A stretch of 64,000 nt of DNA from Paracoccus sp. S-4012 (GTDB lineage: Bacteria > Pseudomonadota > Alphaproteobacteria > Rhodobacterales > Rhodobacteraceae). Shown here in pieces: positions 48,045 through 57,612 of the stretch. The notes beneath the pieces were generated by a model. The model was given only the letters and a program-made list of their open reading frames with translations, did not search any database and was not told where the DNA came from. Every line of letters starts with the position of its first letter. Position 1 is the stretch's first letter. Where the stretch lies: the NCBI RefSeq assembly GCF_009674885.1, contig NZ_WKKA01000010.1, forward strand, positions 33,946-97,945, in the 5' to 3' direction. Both the position numbers and the translations under genes were made by a program.

Positions 48045-48661
48045 CGCTCGTCACCCACCCGCTGGTCCAGCACAAGCTGACCATCATGCGCGACCGCGAG
48101 ACCTCGACCGCGGGCTTTCGGCGGCTGCTGCGCGAGATCAGCCTGCTGCTCGCCTACGAGGTCACGCGCGAGCTGGACCTGACCACGACCCGGATCGAGA
48201 CCCCGCTCTGCCCCATGGACGCGCCCACGATCCAGGGCAAGAAGCTGGCGCTGATCTCGATCCTGCGGGCCGGGAACGGGCTTTTGGATGGCATCCTCGA
48301 GCTGATCCCGGCGGCCCGCGTGGGCTTCATTGGCCTCTACCGCGACCCCGAGACGCTGCAGCCGGTGCAGTATTATTCCAAGGTGCCCGCGAATCTCGAC
48401 CTGCGCATGGTGATCGTGGTCGACCCGATGCTGGCCACGGGCAACAGTTCGGTCGCGGCGATCGACCTGCTGAAGCGGGCAGGGGCAAAAAACCTGCGCT
48501 TTCTGTGCCTGCTGGCCGCGCCCGAGGGTGTGGCGCGGATGCGCGAGGCGCATCCCGACGTGCCGATCTTCACCGCTGCGCTCGACGAGCGGCTGGACGA
48601 CCACGGTTACATCGTGCCGGGTCTGGGCGATGCGGGCGACCGGATGTTTGGGACCAAGTGA
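48032..48661 (+). CDS. upp: Uracil phosphoribosyltransferase
   Basis: Makes UMP from uracil and PRPP. The protein is 209 aa: a basic N-terminal arm ([18 protein letters not shown]), [15 protein letters not shown], the PRPP motif [16 protein letters not shown] near residue 130, and the uracil loop [17 protein letters not shown] at the C-terminus. It is last in the salvage operon and overlaps add. A perfect inverted repeat follows the stop codon and is a likely transcript end. Confidence 0.96.
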   Translation: MQHLTLVTHPLVQHKLTIMRDRETSTAGFRRLLREISLLLAYEVTRELDLTTTRIETPLCPMDAPTIQGKKLALISILRAGNGLLDGILELIPAARVGFIGLYRDPETLQPVQYYSKVPANLDLRMVIVVDPMLATGNSSVAAIDLLKRAGAKNLRFLCLLAAPEGVARMREAHPDVPIFTAALDERLDDHGYIVPGLGDAGDRMFGTK

Positions 48662-48669
48662 GCGGGCGT

Positions 48670-48697
48670 TAACCCGGCCTTAGGCCGCGCCGGGTTA
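48670..48697 (+). terminator. Putative terminator hairpin after upp
   Basis: TAACCCGGC (48670-48678) and GCCGGGTTA (48689-48697) are a perfect 9-bp inverted repeat 9 nt after the upp stop codon. No run of T follows on either strand, so it may be a Rho-assisted end or an RNA-stabilising hairpin. Confidence 0.45.
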
Positions 48698-48731
48698 GGA
48701 CCGTCTCCGGGATGCGAATCGCGGGGGCGGG

Positions 48732-49706
48732 ATGCTGCGGGTGCTGGCCGGAATGGGGGCATGGCTGCTGCTGGCCGCAGGCGGCCCGGCGGAGGCGCCC
48801 CCGAGCGATTTCGCGGGACGGCAGTATATCGACAGCACCGGCTGCGTGTTCCTGCGCGAGGGCCCCGGCTGGACGCCGCGCCTCGATCCGGGGGGCGAGG
48901 CGGTTTGCGGTTATCCGCCGACGCGACTCGCGCGGGACGACGGCCCCCCGACCCTGGCCGAGAACGATCCGCGGCTTGTCCCGCCGGGTATGGACCCGGT
49001 GGAGGCAAGGCTGCTGGCGGAGGTCGCGGGTGTCATGGGCGACGCAGTTCCGCCTGCGCTCGCGGCGGAGGCGCCCCCTGCCACGGGCGATCTCGGCGCG
49101 CAGATCGCTGCCGGGCTGGACCTCGCACCGCGCCTGGCAGCTGCCTCTGCCACGCCGCCGGCGCGGTCGCGCGACAGTCGCCTCTGCGAAATGATCGGCG
49201 CCACGCCTGCCGGACCGGAGATCGGCGCGCGCGATCTTCTCGGTTATTGCGGTGCGGCGGCAATCGACGCTGCGGCCCGGCGGCCGCTGCCGGTCGAAGC
49301 CGTGGCGAATGCGCCCGCGGTCGCTCCGCCGCGGCAATCCGCCGATGCAGGCCAGGCGGGCAGGGCCGACCGGCGCCAATCGCGAAGCGGGCGGGCGCCG
49401 TCCGGCACCGGCGGAGTCGCCTTGCCGGAACCCGCGTCGCTGACGGCAGGCGGGAGATCCCCTCCCGCGGTGCCCATGATCCCTGCCGGTGCGCGCTATT
49501 TTGTGCTGTCCCGCCACGCCGACGACACCTCGTTGCGCGCGGCTGCGGCGCGTCTCGTGTCCGAAGGCTTCCCCGCGGCCATCGCCGCCCGCCGCGGCGG
49601 GACCGGCCGCGACCTGATGGCCGGGCCGTTCCCCGACCGCGAGGCCATGGTGCGGGCGCTCGACGGGTTGCGGCGCGCGGGCTATCGCGACCCGGTTCCG
49701 CGGTGA
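48732..49706 (+). CDS. SPOR-domain protein
   Basis: Predicted periplasmic or envelope protein of 324 aa. The N-terminus has a short hydrophobic signal (MLRVLAGMGAWLLLAAGG). Residues about 25-65 hold a region with two cysteines (STGCVFLREGPGW, GGEAVCGYPPTRL), then a long low-complexity Ala/Pro part with two further cysteines (RLCEMIG, LGYCGAA). The C-terminal 75 residues (AGARYFVLSRHADDTSLRAAAARLVSEGF ... FPDREAMVRALDGLRRAGYRD) match the SPOR fold that binds denuded peptidoglycan at division sites. The role is inferred from the domain. Confidence 0.78.
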   Translation: MLRVLAGMGAWLLLAAGGPAEAPPSDFAGRQYIDSTGCVFLREGPGWTPRLDPGGEAVCGYPPTRLARDDGPPTLAENDPRLVPPGMDPVEARLLAEVAGVMGDAVPPALAAEAPPATGDLGAQIAAGLDLAPRLAAASATPPARSRDSRLCEMIGATPAGPEIGARDLLGYCGAAAIDAAARRPLPVEAVANAPAVAPPRQSADAGQAGRADRRQSRSGRAPSGTGGVALPEPASLTAGGRSPPAVPMIPAGARYFVLSRHADDTSLRAAAARLVSEGFPAAIAARRGGTGRDLMAGPFPDREAMVRALDGLRRAGYRDPVPR

Positions 49707-49722
49707 GGGAGGTGGGGCAGGG

Positions 49723-50769
49723 CTATCCCTCGCAGATCGCCGTGATCGCCCGCCACTCGGCCTCGCTCACCGGCAGCGTCACCGGCAGGCTGGTGCGGAA
49801 GGGGTTGGCCTCGATCAGCCCCAGGGTCGCCTCGCCCGAGGGGTCGAGGTCGCGGGCATAGGGCTCGCTCGGGACGCCTGCACGCGAGAAGCGGGCGAGG
49901 ATCGGGTCGTCATCTGGCCGCGGCTCGCCCTCGGCCAGCACCGCCGCGCCGTAGCCGCGCAGCGCATCCGGGGGCAGCGCGCCGCGGGTCAGGAGCTGCA
50001 GCACCCGGCCGGTCCCGGCATGGCGCAGCGCCGGCAGCAGCGGGTCCTGCGTCTCGGCCGCGGCATCGGCGGCGAAGATATGCCCGACCACCACCGCGAC
50101 GGCCTGTCCCGGCTCCACGGCACGCGCCTCGGCCCGTTCGATCAGCGCCTGTCCCAGCACCACGATCCCGCCCGGCAGCCCCCGCGCGCCGTCGAGGCCC
50201 TCGGGCAACACCTCGATGCGATGACCGGGCCCGAGCAGCCGGGCCGAAAGCCGCGCCAGCACCTCCTGCCCCGCCGGACGGCCGCAGGCCGGGCCGGTCA
50301 GGCGGGCCATGTCGTCGAGCACCATCCCTCCGATGGCCGCGCGCTGCGCCGGGGGGGCGATGCGGGCGGCGTAATCCACGAGGCCTTCCGGCAGCCACCA
50401 GAACGCCGCCCCGGCCACCAGAAGGCCGAGGATCGCGAGGCCGGTCCCGCGCAGCCGCCCCGGATGCGGCCGCGCACGCTCGATCGCGCGATGGACCTTG
50501 TCGATGGCGGCGATCATGTCCGGGTCGCCGATTTCCAGTTCCTCGTCGGTGCCGCCGGGATGAGGCGCATAGAGGGCCGGGGCCGAGCCAGGGTTCATCC
50601 GCGTGACCGCCGGCAGCGACCAGTGCGAGAGGGGCGTGTCCGAGCGCGGGTCGCTGAGGACCAGCGTGGCGTCGCCGAAGCTGACGATGACCTCGCGCCG
50701 CTGCGCGTGCGGCGCGGGCCGCCAGGTGCCCGCCGCCTCCAGCCGCTCGTACTGCGCCAGCGCCGTCAT
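49723..50769 (-). CDS. Membrane protein with M48-like domain lacking the zinc motif
   Basis: Unnamed 348-aa protein. Residues about 1-105 are cytoplasmic with a beta-rich domain (QRREVIVSFGDATLVLSD), a membrane helix lies at about 108-128 (LAILGLLVAGAAFWWLPEG), and a periplasmic domain follows. In that domain LPGGIVVLGQALIERA and then QAVAVVVGHIFAAD occupy the places where M48 metallopeptidases have GG-hhhh-L and the zinc helix HExxH, but the glutamate and both helix histidines of a working site are not in register. I infer an inactive M48-like fold. It follows rpoH by 57 bp on the same strand. Confidence 0.68.
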   Translation of the reverse strand: MTALAQYERLEAAGTWRPAPHAQRREVIVSFGDATLVLSDPRSDTPLSHWSLPAVTRMNPGSAPALYAPHPGGTDEELEIGDPDMIAAIDKVHRAIERARPHPGRLRGTGLAILGLLVAGAAFWWLPEGLVDYAARIAPPAQRAAIGGMVLDDMARLTGPACGRPAGQEVLARLSARLLGPGHRIEVLPEGLDGARGLPGGIVVLGQALIERAEARAVEPGQAVAVVVGHIFAADAAAETQDPLLPALRHAGTGRVLQLLTRGALPPDALRGYGAAVLAEGEPRPDDDPILARFSRAGVPSEPYARDLDPSGEATLGLIEANPFRTSLPVTLPVSEAEWRAITAICEG

Positions 50770-50826
50770 GCTCTCCGCGATCCGTCCCCGCCCGAGTGTC
50801 AGCTTAGGCGCGGGCCGGGCGCGGGA

Positions 50827-51729
50827 TCAATCGTCCGCGTCCGGCAGGCTGATGCCGCGCTCCTGCCCGAGAGCGCGCATGCGGGTCTGCAGCTTCTCGA
50901 AGGCGCGGACCTCGATCTGGCGGATGCGCTCGCGGCTGACGTCGTAGCGGCCCGAGAGTTCCTCCAGCGTCAGCGGGTCGTCGCGCAGCCGCCGCTCGAT
51001 CAGAATGTCGCGCTCGCGCTCGTTCAGCGCGTCCATCGCGTCGATCATCAGCGTCCGGCGCTGCTCCAGCTCGTCCTGCTCGGCATATTCAGCCGCCTGG
51101 TCGGCATCCTCGTCCTCGAGCCAGTCCTGCCACTGCGCCGCGCCCTCTTCGCTGCCGACCTGCGCGTTCAGCGATGCGTCCGAGCCGGCGAGCCGGCGGT
51201 TCATCTCGACCACCTCGCGCTCGGTAACGTTCAGCTCGGTCGCGATCCGGGCCACGTTCTCGGGCCGCAGGTCGCCGTCCTCCAGCGCGCCGATCTTGTT
51301 CTTGGCCTTGCGCAGGTTGAAGAACAGCTTCTTCTGCGCCGAGGTGGTGCCCATCTTCACGAGGCTCCACGAGCGTAGGATGTATTCCTGGATCGAGGCG
51401 CGGATCCACCACATCGCATAGGTCGAGAGGCGGAAGCCCTTCTCCGGGTCGAATCGCTTCACCGCCTGCATCAGGCCGACGTTCGCCTCGGACACGACCT
51501 CCGCCTGCGGCAGGCCGTAGCCGCGATAACCCATCGCGATCTTGGCCGCGAGGCGCAGGTGCGAGGTGACGAGGCGGTGCGCGGCCTCGGCGTCCTCGTG
51601 GTCCACCCAGGCCTTGGCCAGCATGTATTCCTCCTCCGGCTCCAGCAGGGGAAACTTGCGGATCTCCTGCAGATAGCGGTTGAGGCCCTGTTCGGGGCTG
51701 GGCGCGGGAAGGTTGGTGTAACTGGCCAT
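50827..51729 (-). CDS. rpoH: RNA polymerase heat-shock sigma factor RpoH
   Basis: Alternative sigma factor (sigma-32 family) of 300 aa for heat and oxidative stress genes. Region 1.2/2 reads NRYLQEIRKFPLLEPEEEYMLA and LVTSHLRLAAKIAMGYRGYGLP. Region 2.4 is FRLSTYAMWWIRASIQEYILRS, and the RpoH box is QKKLFFNLRKAK near residue 135. The region 4.2 helix-turn-helix is LTLEELSGRYDVSRERIRQIE near 260. Rhodobacteraceae usually carry two RpoH paralogues; which one this is cannot be decided here. It lies 24 bp after rluD on the same strand, and likely shares its transcript. Confidence 0.95.
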   Translation of the reverse strand: MASYTNLPAPSPEQGLNRYLQEIRKFPLLEPEEEYMLAKAWVDHEDAEAAHRLVTSHLRLAAKIAMGYRGYGLPQAEVVSEANVGLMQAVKRFDPEKGFRLSTYAMWWIRASIQEYILRSWSLVKMGTTSAQKKLFFNLRKAKNKIGALEDGDLRPENVARIATELNVTEREVVEMNRRLAGSDASLNAQVGSEEGAAQWQDWLEDEDADQAAEYAEQDELEQRRTLMIDAMDALNERERDILIERRLRDDPLTLEELSGRYDVSRERIRQIEVRAFEKLQTRMRALGQERGISLPDADD

Positions 51730-51753
51730 CGGACTTTGGGGATGCAGGGGCTG

Positions 51754-52809
51754 TCAGGAACGCGCCGCCGGGGCCGCGGTTCCGCGGAGGGCGGCGAGGA
51801 GGGCAGCCATGTCATCGGGCAGCGGGCTCTCGAAGGCAAGCCGCTCGGCCGTGACGGGGTGGAGGAAGCCGAGGGTGGCGGCGTGCAGCGCCTGGCGCGG
51901 GAAGGCGGCGCAGGCAGCGGCCGCCTCGGGGCCGAGCGCGCGGGCCGAGGCGCGCCGGGTGCCGCCATAGACCGGATCGCCGATCAGCCCGAGGCCGGCA
52001 TGGGCCATGTGGACGCGGATCTGGTGCGTGCGTCCGGTCTCCAGCCGGCACTCGGCCATCAGCGCCGCGGACGGCTCGCCGAAGCGTTCAAGGGCGCGGA
52101 CCCGCGTGACCGCATGGCGGCCGCGGCTGAAGCTGACCGCCTGCCGCTGGCGGTCGGTCGGGTGGCGGCCGAGGAGCGTGGCGATCTTCAGCACGCCGCC
52201 CGCCTCGAAGCTGGCGCCCGGCGTGCCGGCGAGCCTCGCGTCGGCCGCGTCGAGGGCGCCGTAGGCCAGCGCGAGATAGCGGCGCTCGACGCTGTGGGCG
52301 GCGAACTGCGCGGCGAGGCCCTGATGCGCGCGGTCGGTCTTCGCCGCGACCAGCAGGCCCGAGGTGTCCTTGTCGATCCGGTGCACGATCCCCGGCCGCG
52401 CCGCCCCGCCGATGCCTGAGAGGCTGTCGCCGCAATGCGCCAGCAGCGCGTTGACCAGCGTGCCCGACCCCGCGCCGGGGGCGGGGTGGACGACCATGCC
52501 CGCGGGCTTGTCGATGACGATGAGTTCCTCGTCCTCGTAGGCGATGTTGAGCGGGATGGCCTCGGGCAGCGCCTCGGAGGGCGCGGGCGGGCCGAGGGTC
52601 ACGGTGTAGTCGCCCGGCTGCGCGCGCGCCTTGCCGTCCGTCGCCAGTCCCTGCGGCCCGGTCACGGCGCCGTCGGAGATCAGCCGGGCGAGGCGCGAGC
52701 GCGACAGGCCCTCGCCCTCTGGCGCGGCTTCGGCCAGCGCCTTATCAAGCCGCGCGGGCGGCCCTTCGGGGACGGTGATGACGAGGCGGTCGGGCAGGGG
52801 GCGGATCAT
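51754..52809 (-). CDS. rluD: Pseudouridine synthase, RluA/RluD family
   Basis: Isomerises uridines in 23S rRNA. The 351-aa protein has an S4 RNA-binding domain at residues about 15-75 (RLDKALAEAAPEGEGLSRSRLARLISDGAV), then the catalytic domain with DEELIVIDKPAGMVVHPA, the catalytic aspartate in GIVHRIDKDTSGLLVAAK, ERRYLALAYG, and RLETGRTHQIRVHMAHAG. Length and S4 domain favour RluD (positions 1911/1915/1917). The ATG at 52809 overlaps the ATG of the divergent gene, so the promoter must lie inside the neighbour. Confidence 0.92.
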   Translation of the reverse strand: MIRPLPDRLVITVPEGPPARLDKALAEAAPEGEGLSRSRLARLISDGAVTGPQGLATDGKARAQPGDYTVTLGPPAPSEALPEAIPLNIAYEDEELIVIDKPAGMVVHPAPGAGSGTLVNALLAHCGDSLSGIGGAARPGIVHRIDKDTSGLLVAAKTDRAHQGLAAQFAAHSVERRYLALAYGALDAADARLAGTPGASFEAGGVLKIATLLGRHPTDRQRQAVSFSRGRHAVTRVRALERFGEPSAALMAECRLETGRTHQIRVHMAHAGLGLIGDPVYGGTRRASARALGPEAAAACAAFPRQALHAATLGFLHPVTAERLAFESPLPDDMAALLAALRGTAAPAARS

Positions 52810-53122
52810 GGACGAGCGTCTAGCAGAGCCGCCCCTGCCGCCGGAAGCCGTGCCGCATCTGCGCTTCCTCAAGGTGCTGGTCGCGGTGCTCGCCGGGACG
52901 ATGTCGCTGGGGATGGTGGCGATCGTCGCGCTTTTGTGGCTGCGCCTCCCGCCCGTGGCGGAGGTGCCGCAACTGCCCGAGGCCATCGCGCTACCCGAGG
53001 GTGCGCGCCCCGCTGCCGTGACCTTCGCCCGCGACTGGACGGTGGTGGTGACGGAAACCGGCGAGGTCCTGCTCTACGACCGCGGCGGCGCGCTGCGCCA
53101 GCAGGTCACGCCGCGGCCCTGA
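52808..53122 (+). CDS. DUF6476-type small membrane protein
   Basis: 104-aa protein with one membrane helix at about residues 21-46 (FLKVLVAVLAGTMSLGMVAIVALLWL) after an acidic-proline N-terminus, and a small extracytoplasmic beta domain (ALPEGARPAAVTFARDWTVVVTETGEVLLYDRGGALRQQV). The pattern fits the DUF6476 family of Rhodobacteraceae; no function is known. Its ATG (52808-52810) overlaps the rluD ATG on the other strand by two bases. It ends 2 bp before the convergent ubiK-like stop. Confidence 0.75.
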   Translation: MDERLAEPPLPPEAVPHLRFLKVLVAVLAGTMSLGMVAIVALLWLRLPPVAEVPQLPEAIALPEGARPAAVTFARDWTVVVTETGEVLLYDRGGALRQQVTPRP

Positions 53123-53124
53123 GG

Positions 53125-53538
53125 TCAGCGGCCCGGGGCGTTGTCGCCCATCGCGCCGGAGGGCGGCGCCTCGGCTTCGGACACCGGGTCACCCCTGCGG
53201 GCCTCCGTCGCGCGGGATGCGCCCGCATCGCCCATCGCCTGGGAGGCGGGTGCCTCGACTTCCGACACCGGTTCGACGGCAGGTGCAGCGGGGGCCGCCC
53301 CTGCCGGGTCCAGCCGGTCAAGCCGCGCCCGCAGCTCCGTCGCCTCGGTGCGGGACTTCACCGCCATCTCGCGCACCACCTCGAACTCCTCGCGCGTGAC
53401 GAAGTCGCGCTCGGCCAGCCAGCGGTCGATCCAGCCCTTCACGGCCGTCTCGGCCTCGTTCTTGGCGCCCTGGGCCACGCCCATCGCGTTGTTCATCAGC
53501 TTCGACAGGTCGTCGAGGAAGCGGTTCTGGCTGGTCAT
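53125..53538 (-). CDS. ubiK: UbiK-family accessory factor (BMFP-type)
   Basis: 137-aa protein. The N-terminal 80 residues match the UbiK/YqiC membrane-fusogenic family: FLDDLSKLMNNAMGVAQGAKNEAETAVKGWIDRWLAERDFVTREEFEVVREMA, then a coiled coil (SRTEATELRARLDRLD). In E. coli UbiK helps the ubiquinone-synthesis UbiJ complex under aerobic growth. The C-terminal 55 residues are low-complexity with a repeated block (PVSEVEAPASQAMGDAG and PVSEAEAPPSGAMGDNA). The ATG at 53538 is chosen because the 35 residues upstream are unlike the family. Confidence 0.85.
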   Translation of the reverse strand: MTSQNRFLDDLSKLMNNAMGVAQGAKNEAETAVKGWIDRWLAERDFVTREEFEVVREMAVKSRTEATELRARLDRLDPAGAAPAAPAVEPVSEVEAPASQAMGDAGASRATEARRGDPVSEAEAPPSGAMGDNAPGR

Positions 53539-53587
53539 CGGCGGCCTCCTTGCGGTCGGGGCGCGATACGGCCCCGATGCGGTTCGA

Positions 53588-53938
53588 TCAATAGCAGCGG
53601 AACGCGTCGCAGTGATAGCTGAACGACCGCCCGCGCGAATCAACGCCGTGGGTGAAGGTGCGGTTGCCGATGGTCTGGCTGGTCCATTCCCAGGTCGAGC
53701 CGTCCGCCGCCTTGCCCACGGTCTTGGTCAGCACCCCGCTGCGCTGGCTGCGCTGCGACCAACTTTCGCCGGTGTCGGGGTTGTGGCCTTTGGTCGTGGT
53801 GAACGGGCCCTGGATCTCGACCGCGGAGATGGTGCCGTCCGGCTCGCGGCAGGTGAACTTCGTCGGCGTACCCTCGCAACTGCCGGCGGACGCCGCGAAC
53901 GGCGCCAGCGTCAGGGCGAGAAGGAGTGCGATCCGCAT
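53588..53938 (-). CDS. Small secreted protein, function unknown
   Basis: 116-aa predicted periplasmic protein. The signal peptide MRIALLLALTLAPFAASA ends at about residue 18. The mature part is polar and beta-rich, with four cysteines in two pairs (SCEGTPTKFTC near the start and YHCDAFRC at the very end), which would suit two disulfides. Many Thr/Ser/Gly residues. No family recognised. The ATG at 53938 follows AAGGAG; an in-frame ATG nine codons upstream lacks a good site. It stands alone between ubiK and prfC. Confidence 0.72.
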   Translation of the reverse strand: MRIALLLALTLAPFAASAGSCEGTPTKFTCREPDGTISAVEIQGPFTTTKGHNPDTGESWSQRSQRSGVLTKTVGKAADGSTWEWTSQTIGNRTFTHGVDSRGRSFSYHCDAFRCY

Positions 53939-54030
53939 GGTGTCCCCCGTTATCGTTGCGCCCATGATAGCGCGCCCCGCGCCCTCGCGGAACCTTGCCG
54001 CGTCACGGCCCGCGCACTAGTTACCGCGCC

Positions 54031-55625
<1,595 letters not shown>

Positions 55626-55629
<4 letters not shown>

Positions 55630-56240
55630 CCCGGCCCAACCGGGTCGGGCCGGACGGGAGCTTCTCGACCGCGCCCGCCCGCGGAACGCTGATGGGCAAT
55701 CGGGGCGTGTTGCATGATGAACGCGGCGCGTGGACCGGCCGGAAATGGGCGCACTGGAACTGGGTTAGCTGCGCGCTCGGCTTCAACGGCAGAAAGCGCC
55801 ACATCAACGCGCCCGGCCGCTACACCGAACTATTCTTTTACGACGAGGCAGTGTCCTTCGCCGCCGGGCACCGCCCTTGCGCCACCTGCCGCCGCGACCG
55901 CTACCGCGAGGTGACGGTCCGTTACCACCGGCTGCACGGCACGTCCTCCCCGGCCGAAATTGACGCCCACCTGAACGTCTCGCGCTGCCGCCGGGGCGGT
56001 CACCAACTGCGCCGCGAGGCCGAGGCCAAAACTCTGCCTGCGGGCTGCTTCGTCTGGAGGGACGCGCGCATCTTGCTGATCCTGCGCGACGTCGCCCTGC
56101 CGTATGGTCCGGACGGCTACGGCCCTCCGGAGGTCCGGCCGGAAGGGCCGATCACCATCCTGACCCCTTGGCCGTTGATCAGCCTGTTCGCAGATGGCCT
56201 GTCCCCCGAGTTGCATCCGTCAGTCGCCGCGATGGTTTGA
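55626..56240 (+). CDS. Conserved unknown protein with Ada-like cysteine motif
   Basis: 204-aa cytoplasmic protein from a GTG overlapping the prfC stop. It contains ARGTLMGNRGVLHDERG near the N-terminus, GRYTELFFYDEAVSFAAGHRPCATCRRDRY at about residues 65-94, and ILTPWPLISLFADGL near the end. The GHRPC-x2-C part resembles the second half of the zinc knuckle in Ada-type DNA repair proteins (FRPCxRCRP), so zinc or nucleic-acid binding is possible. Further cysteines occur at SRCRRGGH and GCFVW. Similar proteins exist in other alphaproteobacteria to my knowledge, without a function. Confidence 0.72.
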
Positions 56241-56298
56241 GCGGGGCCTTCGTGACACGTGAGCTTTGGTATAGTCTCACCGTGACCGGAGGTCCGCG

Positions 56299-57102
56299 AT
56301 GCCCCCATCCGCCCGTCACGACGCCTGGCAGGCCGGCGACAGCTACGAAGCCTACATGGGCCGGTGGAGCCGTCCCATTGCGGCCCGGTTTCTCGACTGG
56401 CTGGGCCTGCCGGGCGGGCTCGACTGGCTCGATCTCGGCTGCGGGACCGGCGCGCTGACGCAGGCGATCCTTCGCCAGTCCGATCCGGCGGGCGTCCTCG
56501 CAATCGATCCGTCCGAGGGGTTCATCGCCACGGCCCGGCGGGCGTTGGATGATCCGCGGGTGGAGTTCCGGTTGGGCGATGCCGCGGCCTTGGCGACGCT
56601 GCCCGAAGCCAGCCGTGACGCCGCCGTGGCGGGGCTTTCGCTGAACTTCATTCCCGACCGCGTGGCAGCCTTGCGCGAGATGCGGCGGATCGTGCAGCCG
56701 GGCGGAACCGTTGCCTTCTACGTCTGGGATTATCCCGGCGGCGGCATGGGCTTTATGCGCGCCTTCTGGGACGCGGCGGCCGCCCTCGACCCCGCCGCCC
56801 GCGACCTGACCGAGAATCGACGCTTTCCGTTCTGCACCCGGGAGGGCCTCGCCGCGCTCGCCCGAGATGCGGGGCTGGAGCCGGAGGTGATCGCGATGGA
56901 ATCTCCCTCCGTGTTCCGTAATTTTGACGACTTCTGGCACCCCTTCACCCTCGGCGCAGGTCCGGCGCCGGGCTACTGCATGAGCCTTTCGCCAGACGCG
57001 CGCGAGCGGCTGCGGGCGCGGCTCTCCGAGACGCTGCCCCGGCAGGCGGACGGGTCCATCGCGCTCGGCACGCGCGCCTGGGCGGTCCGGGCGCGGGTTT
57101 GA
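56299..57102 (+). CDS. Class I SAM-dependent methyltransferase
   Basis: 267-aa cytoplasmic methyltransferase. The SAM-binding core is complete: LDWLDLGCGTGALTQAIL (motif I, residues about 40-57), LAIDPSEGFI (motif post I), FRLGDAAALATLPEASRDAAVAGLSLNFI (motifs II-III), and LREMRRIVQPGGTVAFYVWDYPG. The N-terminal AWQAGDSYEAYMGRWSRPIA is common in UbiE/methyltransferase-11 type enzymes acting on small molecules. Substrate unknown. It begins about 60 bp after the unknown gene; whether it shares a promoter is unclear. Confidence 0.85.
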   Translation: MPPSARHDAWQAGDSYEAYMGRWSRPIAARFLDWLGLPGGLDWLDLGCGTGALTQAILRQSDPAGVLAIDPSEGFIATARRALDDPRVEFRLGDAAALATLPEASRDAAVAGLSLNFIPDRVAALREMRRIVQPGGTVAFYVWDYPGGGMGFMRAFWDAAAALDPAARDLTENRRFPFCTREGLAALARDAGLEPEVIAMESPSVFRNFDDFWHPFTLGAGPAPGYCMSLSPDARERLRARLSETLPRQADGSIALGTRAWAVRARV

Positions 57103-57108
57103 GGCGAC

Positions 57109-57612
57109 TCACGGCCCCTCCCGCCCATCCAGCACCATCTGCCACAGTTCCAGATCCAGCCACCGCCCGAACTTCTGCCCCACCTGCGGCATCACCCCCA
57201 CGCGGCGGAACCCGATCGCCTCGTGGAACGCGACCGACGCCCGGTTCTCGGCCGAGATCGCCCCCACCATGACGTGGAAGCCGCGCCCCCGCGCATGGTC
57301 CGTCAGCGCCGCCATCAGCGCCCGGCCGAGGCCGCGGCCGTGGAACGGCTCGGCCAGTTGCACCGTGTGCTCGACCGTCAGCGCATAGCCGTCGCCGCCG
57401 CGGAAGAAGCCGTAGCTGGCGAAGCCGGCGAAGCGGCCCTCGGCCTCGGCCACCAGCACCCCGAAGCCCGCGCGCTGCCGATACGCGATCCAGTCGGCGC
57501 GGTCCTCGGGCGTGACCGGGACCGAGCGGAAGGTGATCGTGGTGCCGGTGATCGCCTCGTTGACGAGGGCGGCGAGGGCGGGGGCGTCCCGCGGCTCGGC
57601 GTCGCGGATCAC
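57109..57612 (-). CDS. GNAT-family N-acetyltransferase (phosphinothricin/amino-acid type)
   Basis: 167-aa GNAT enzyme. The acetyl-CoA loop is LAEPFHGRGLGRALMAALTDHA (Q/R-x2-G-x-G/A form) at about residues 91-112. VIRDAEPRDAPALAALVNEAI starts the fold, TTITFRSVPVTPEDRADW and FHEAIGFRRVGVMPQVGQKFGRWLDLELWQ match the phosphinothricin/methionine-sulfone acetyltransferase group (MnaT/YncA-like). The start is a GTG at 57612 overlapping the RidA stop (GTGA). The substrate is probably an amino acid or analogue, by family only. Confidence 0.83.
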   Translation of the reverse strand: MIRDAEPRDAPALAALVNEAITGTTITFRSVPVTPEDRADWIAYRQRAGFGVLVAEAEGRFAGFASYGFFRGGDGYALTVEHTVQLAEPFHGRGLGRALMAALTDHARGRGFHVMVGAISAENRASVAFHEAIGFRRVGVMPQVGQKFGRWLDLELWQMVLDGREGP

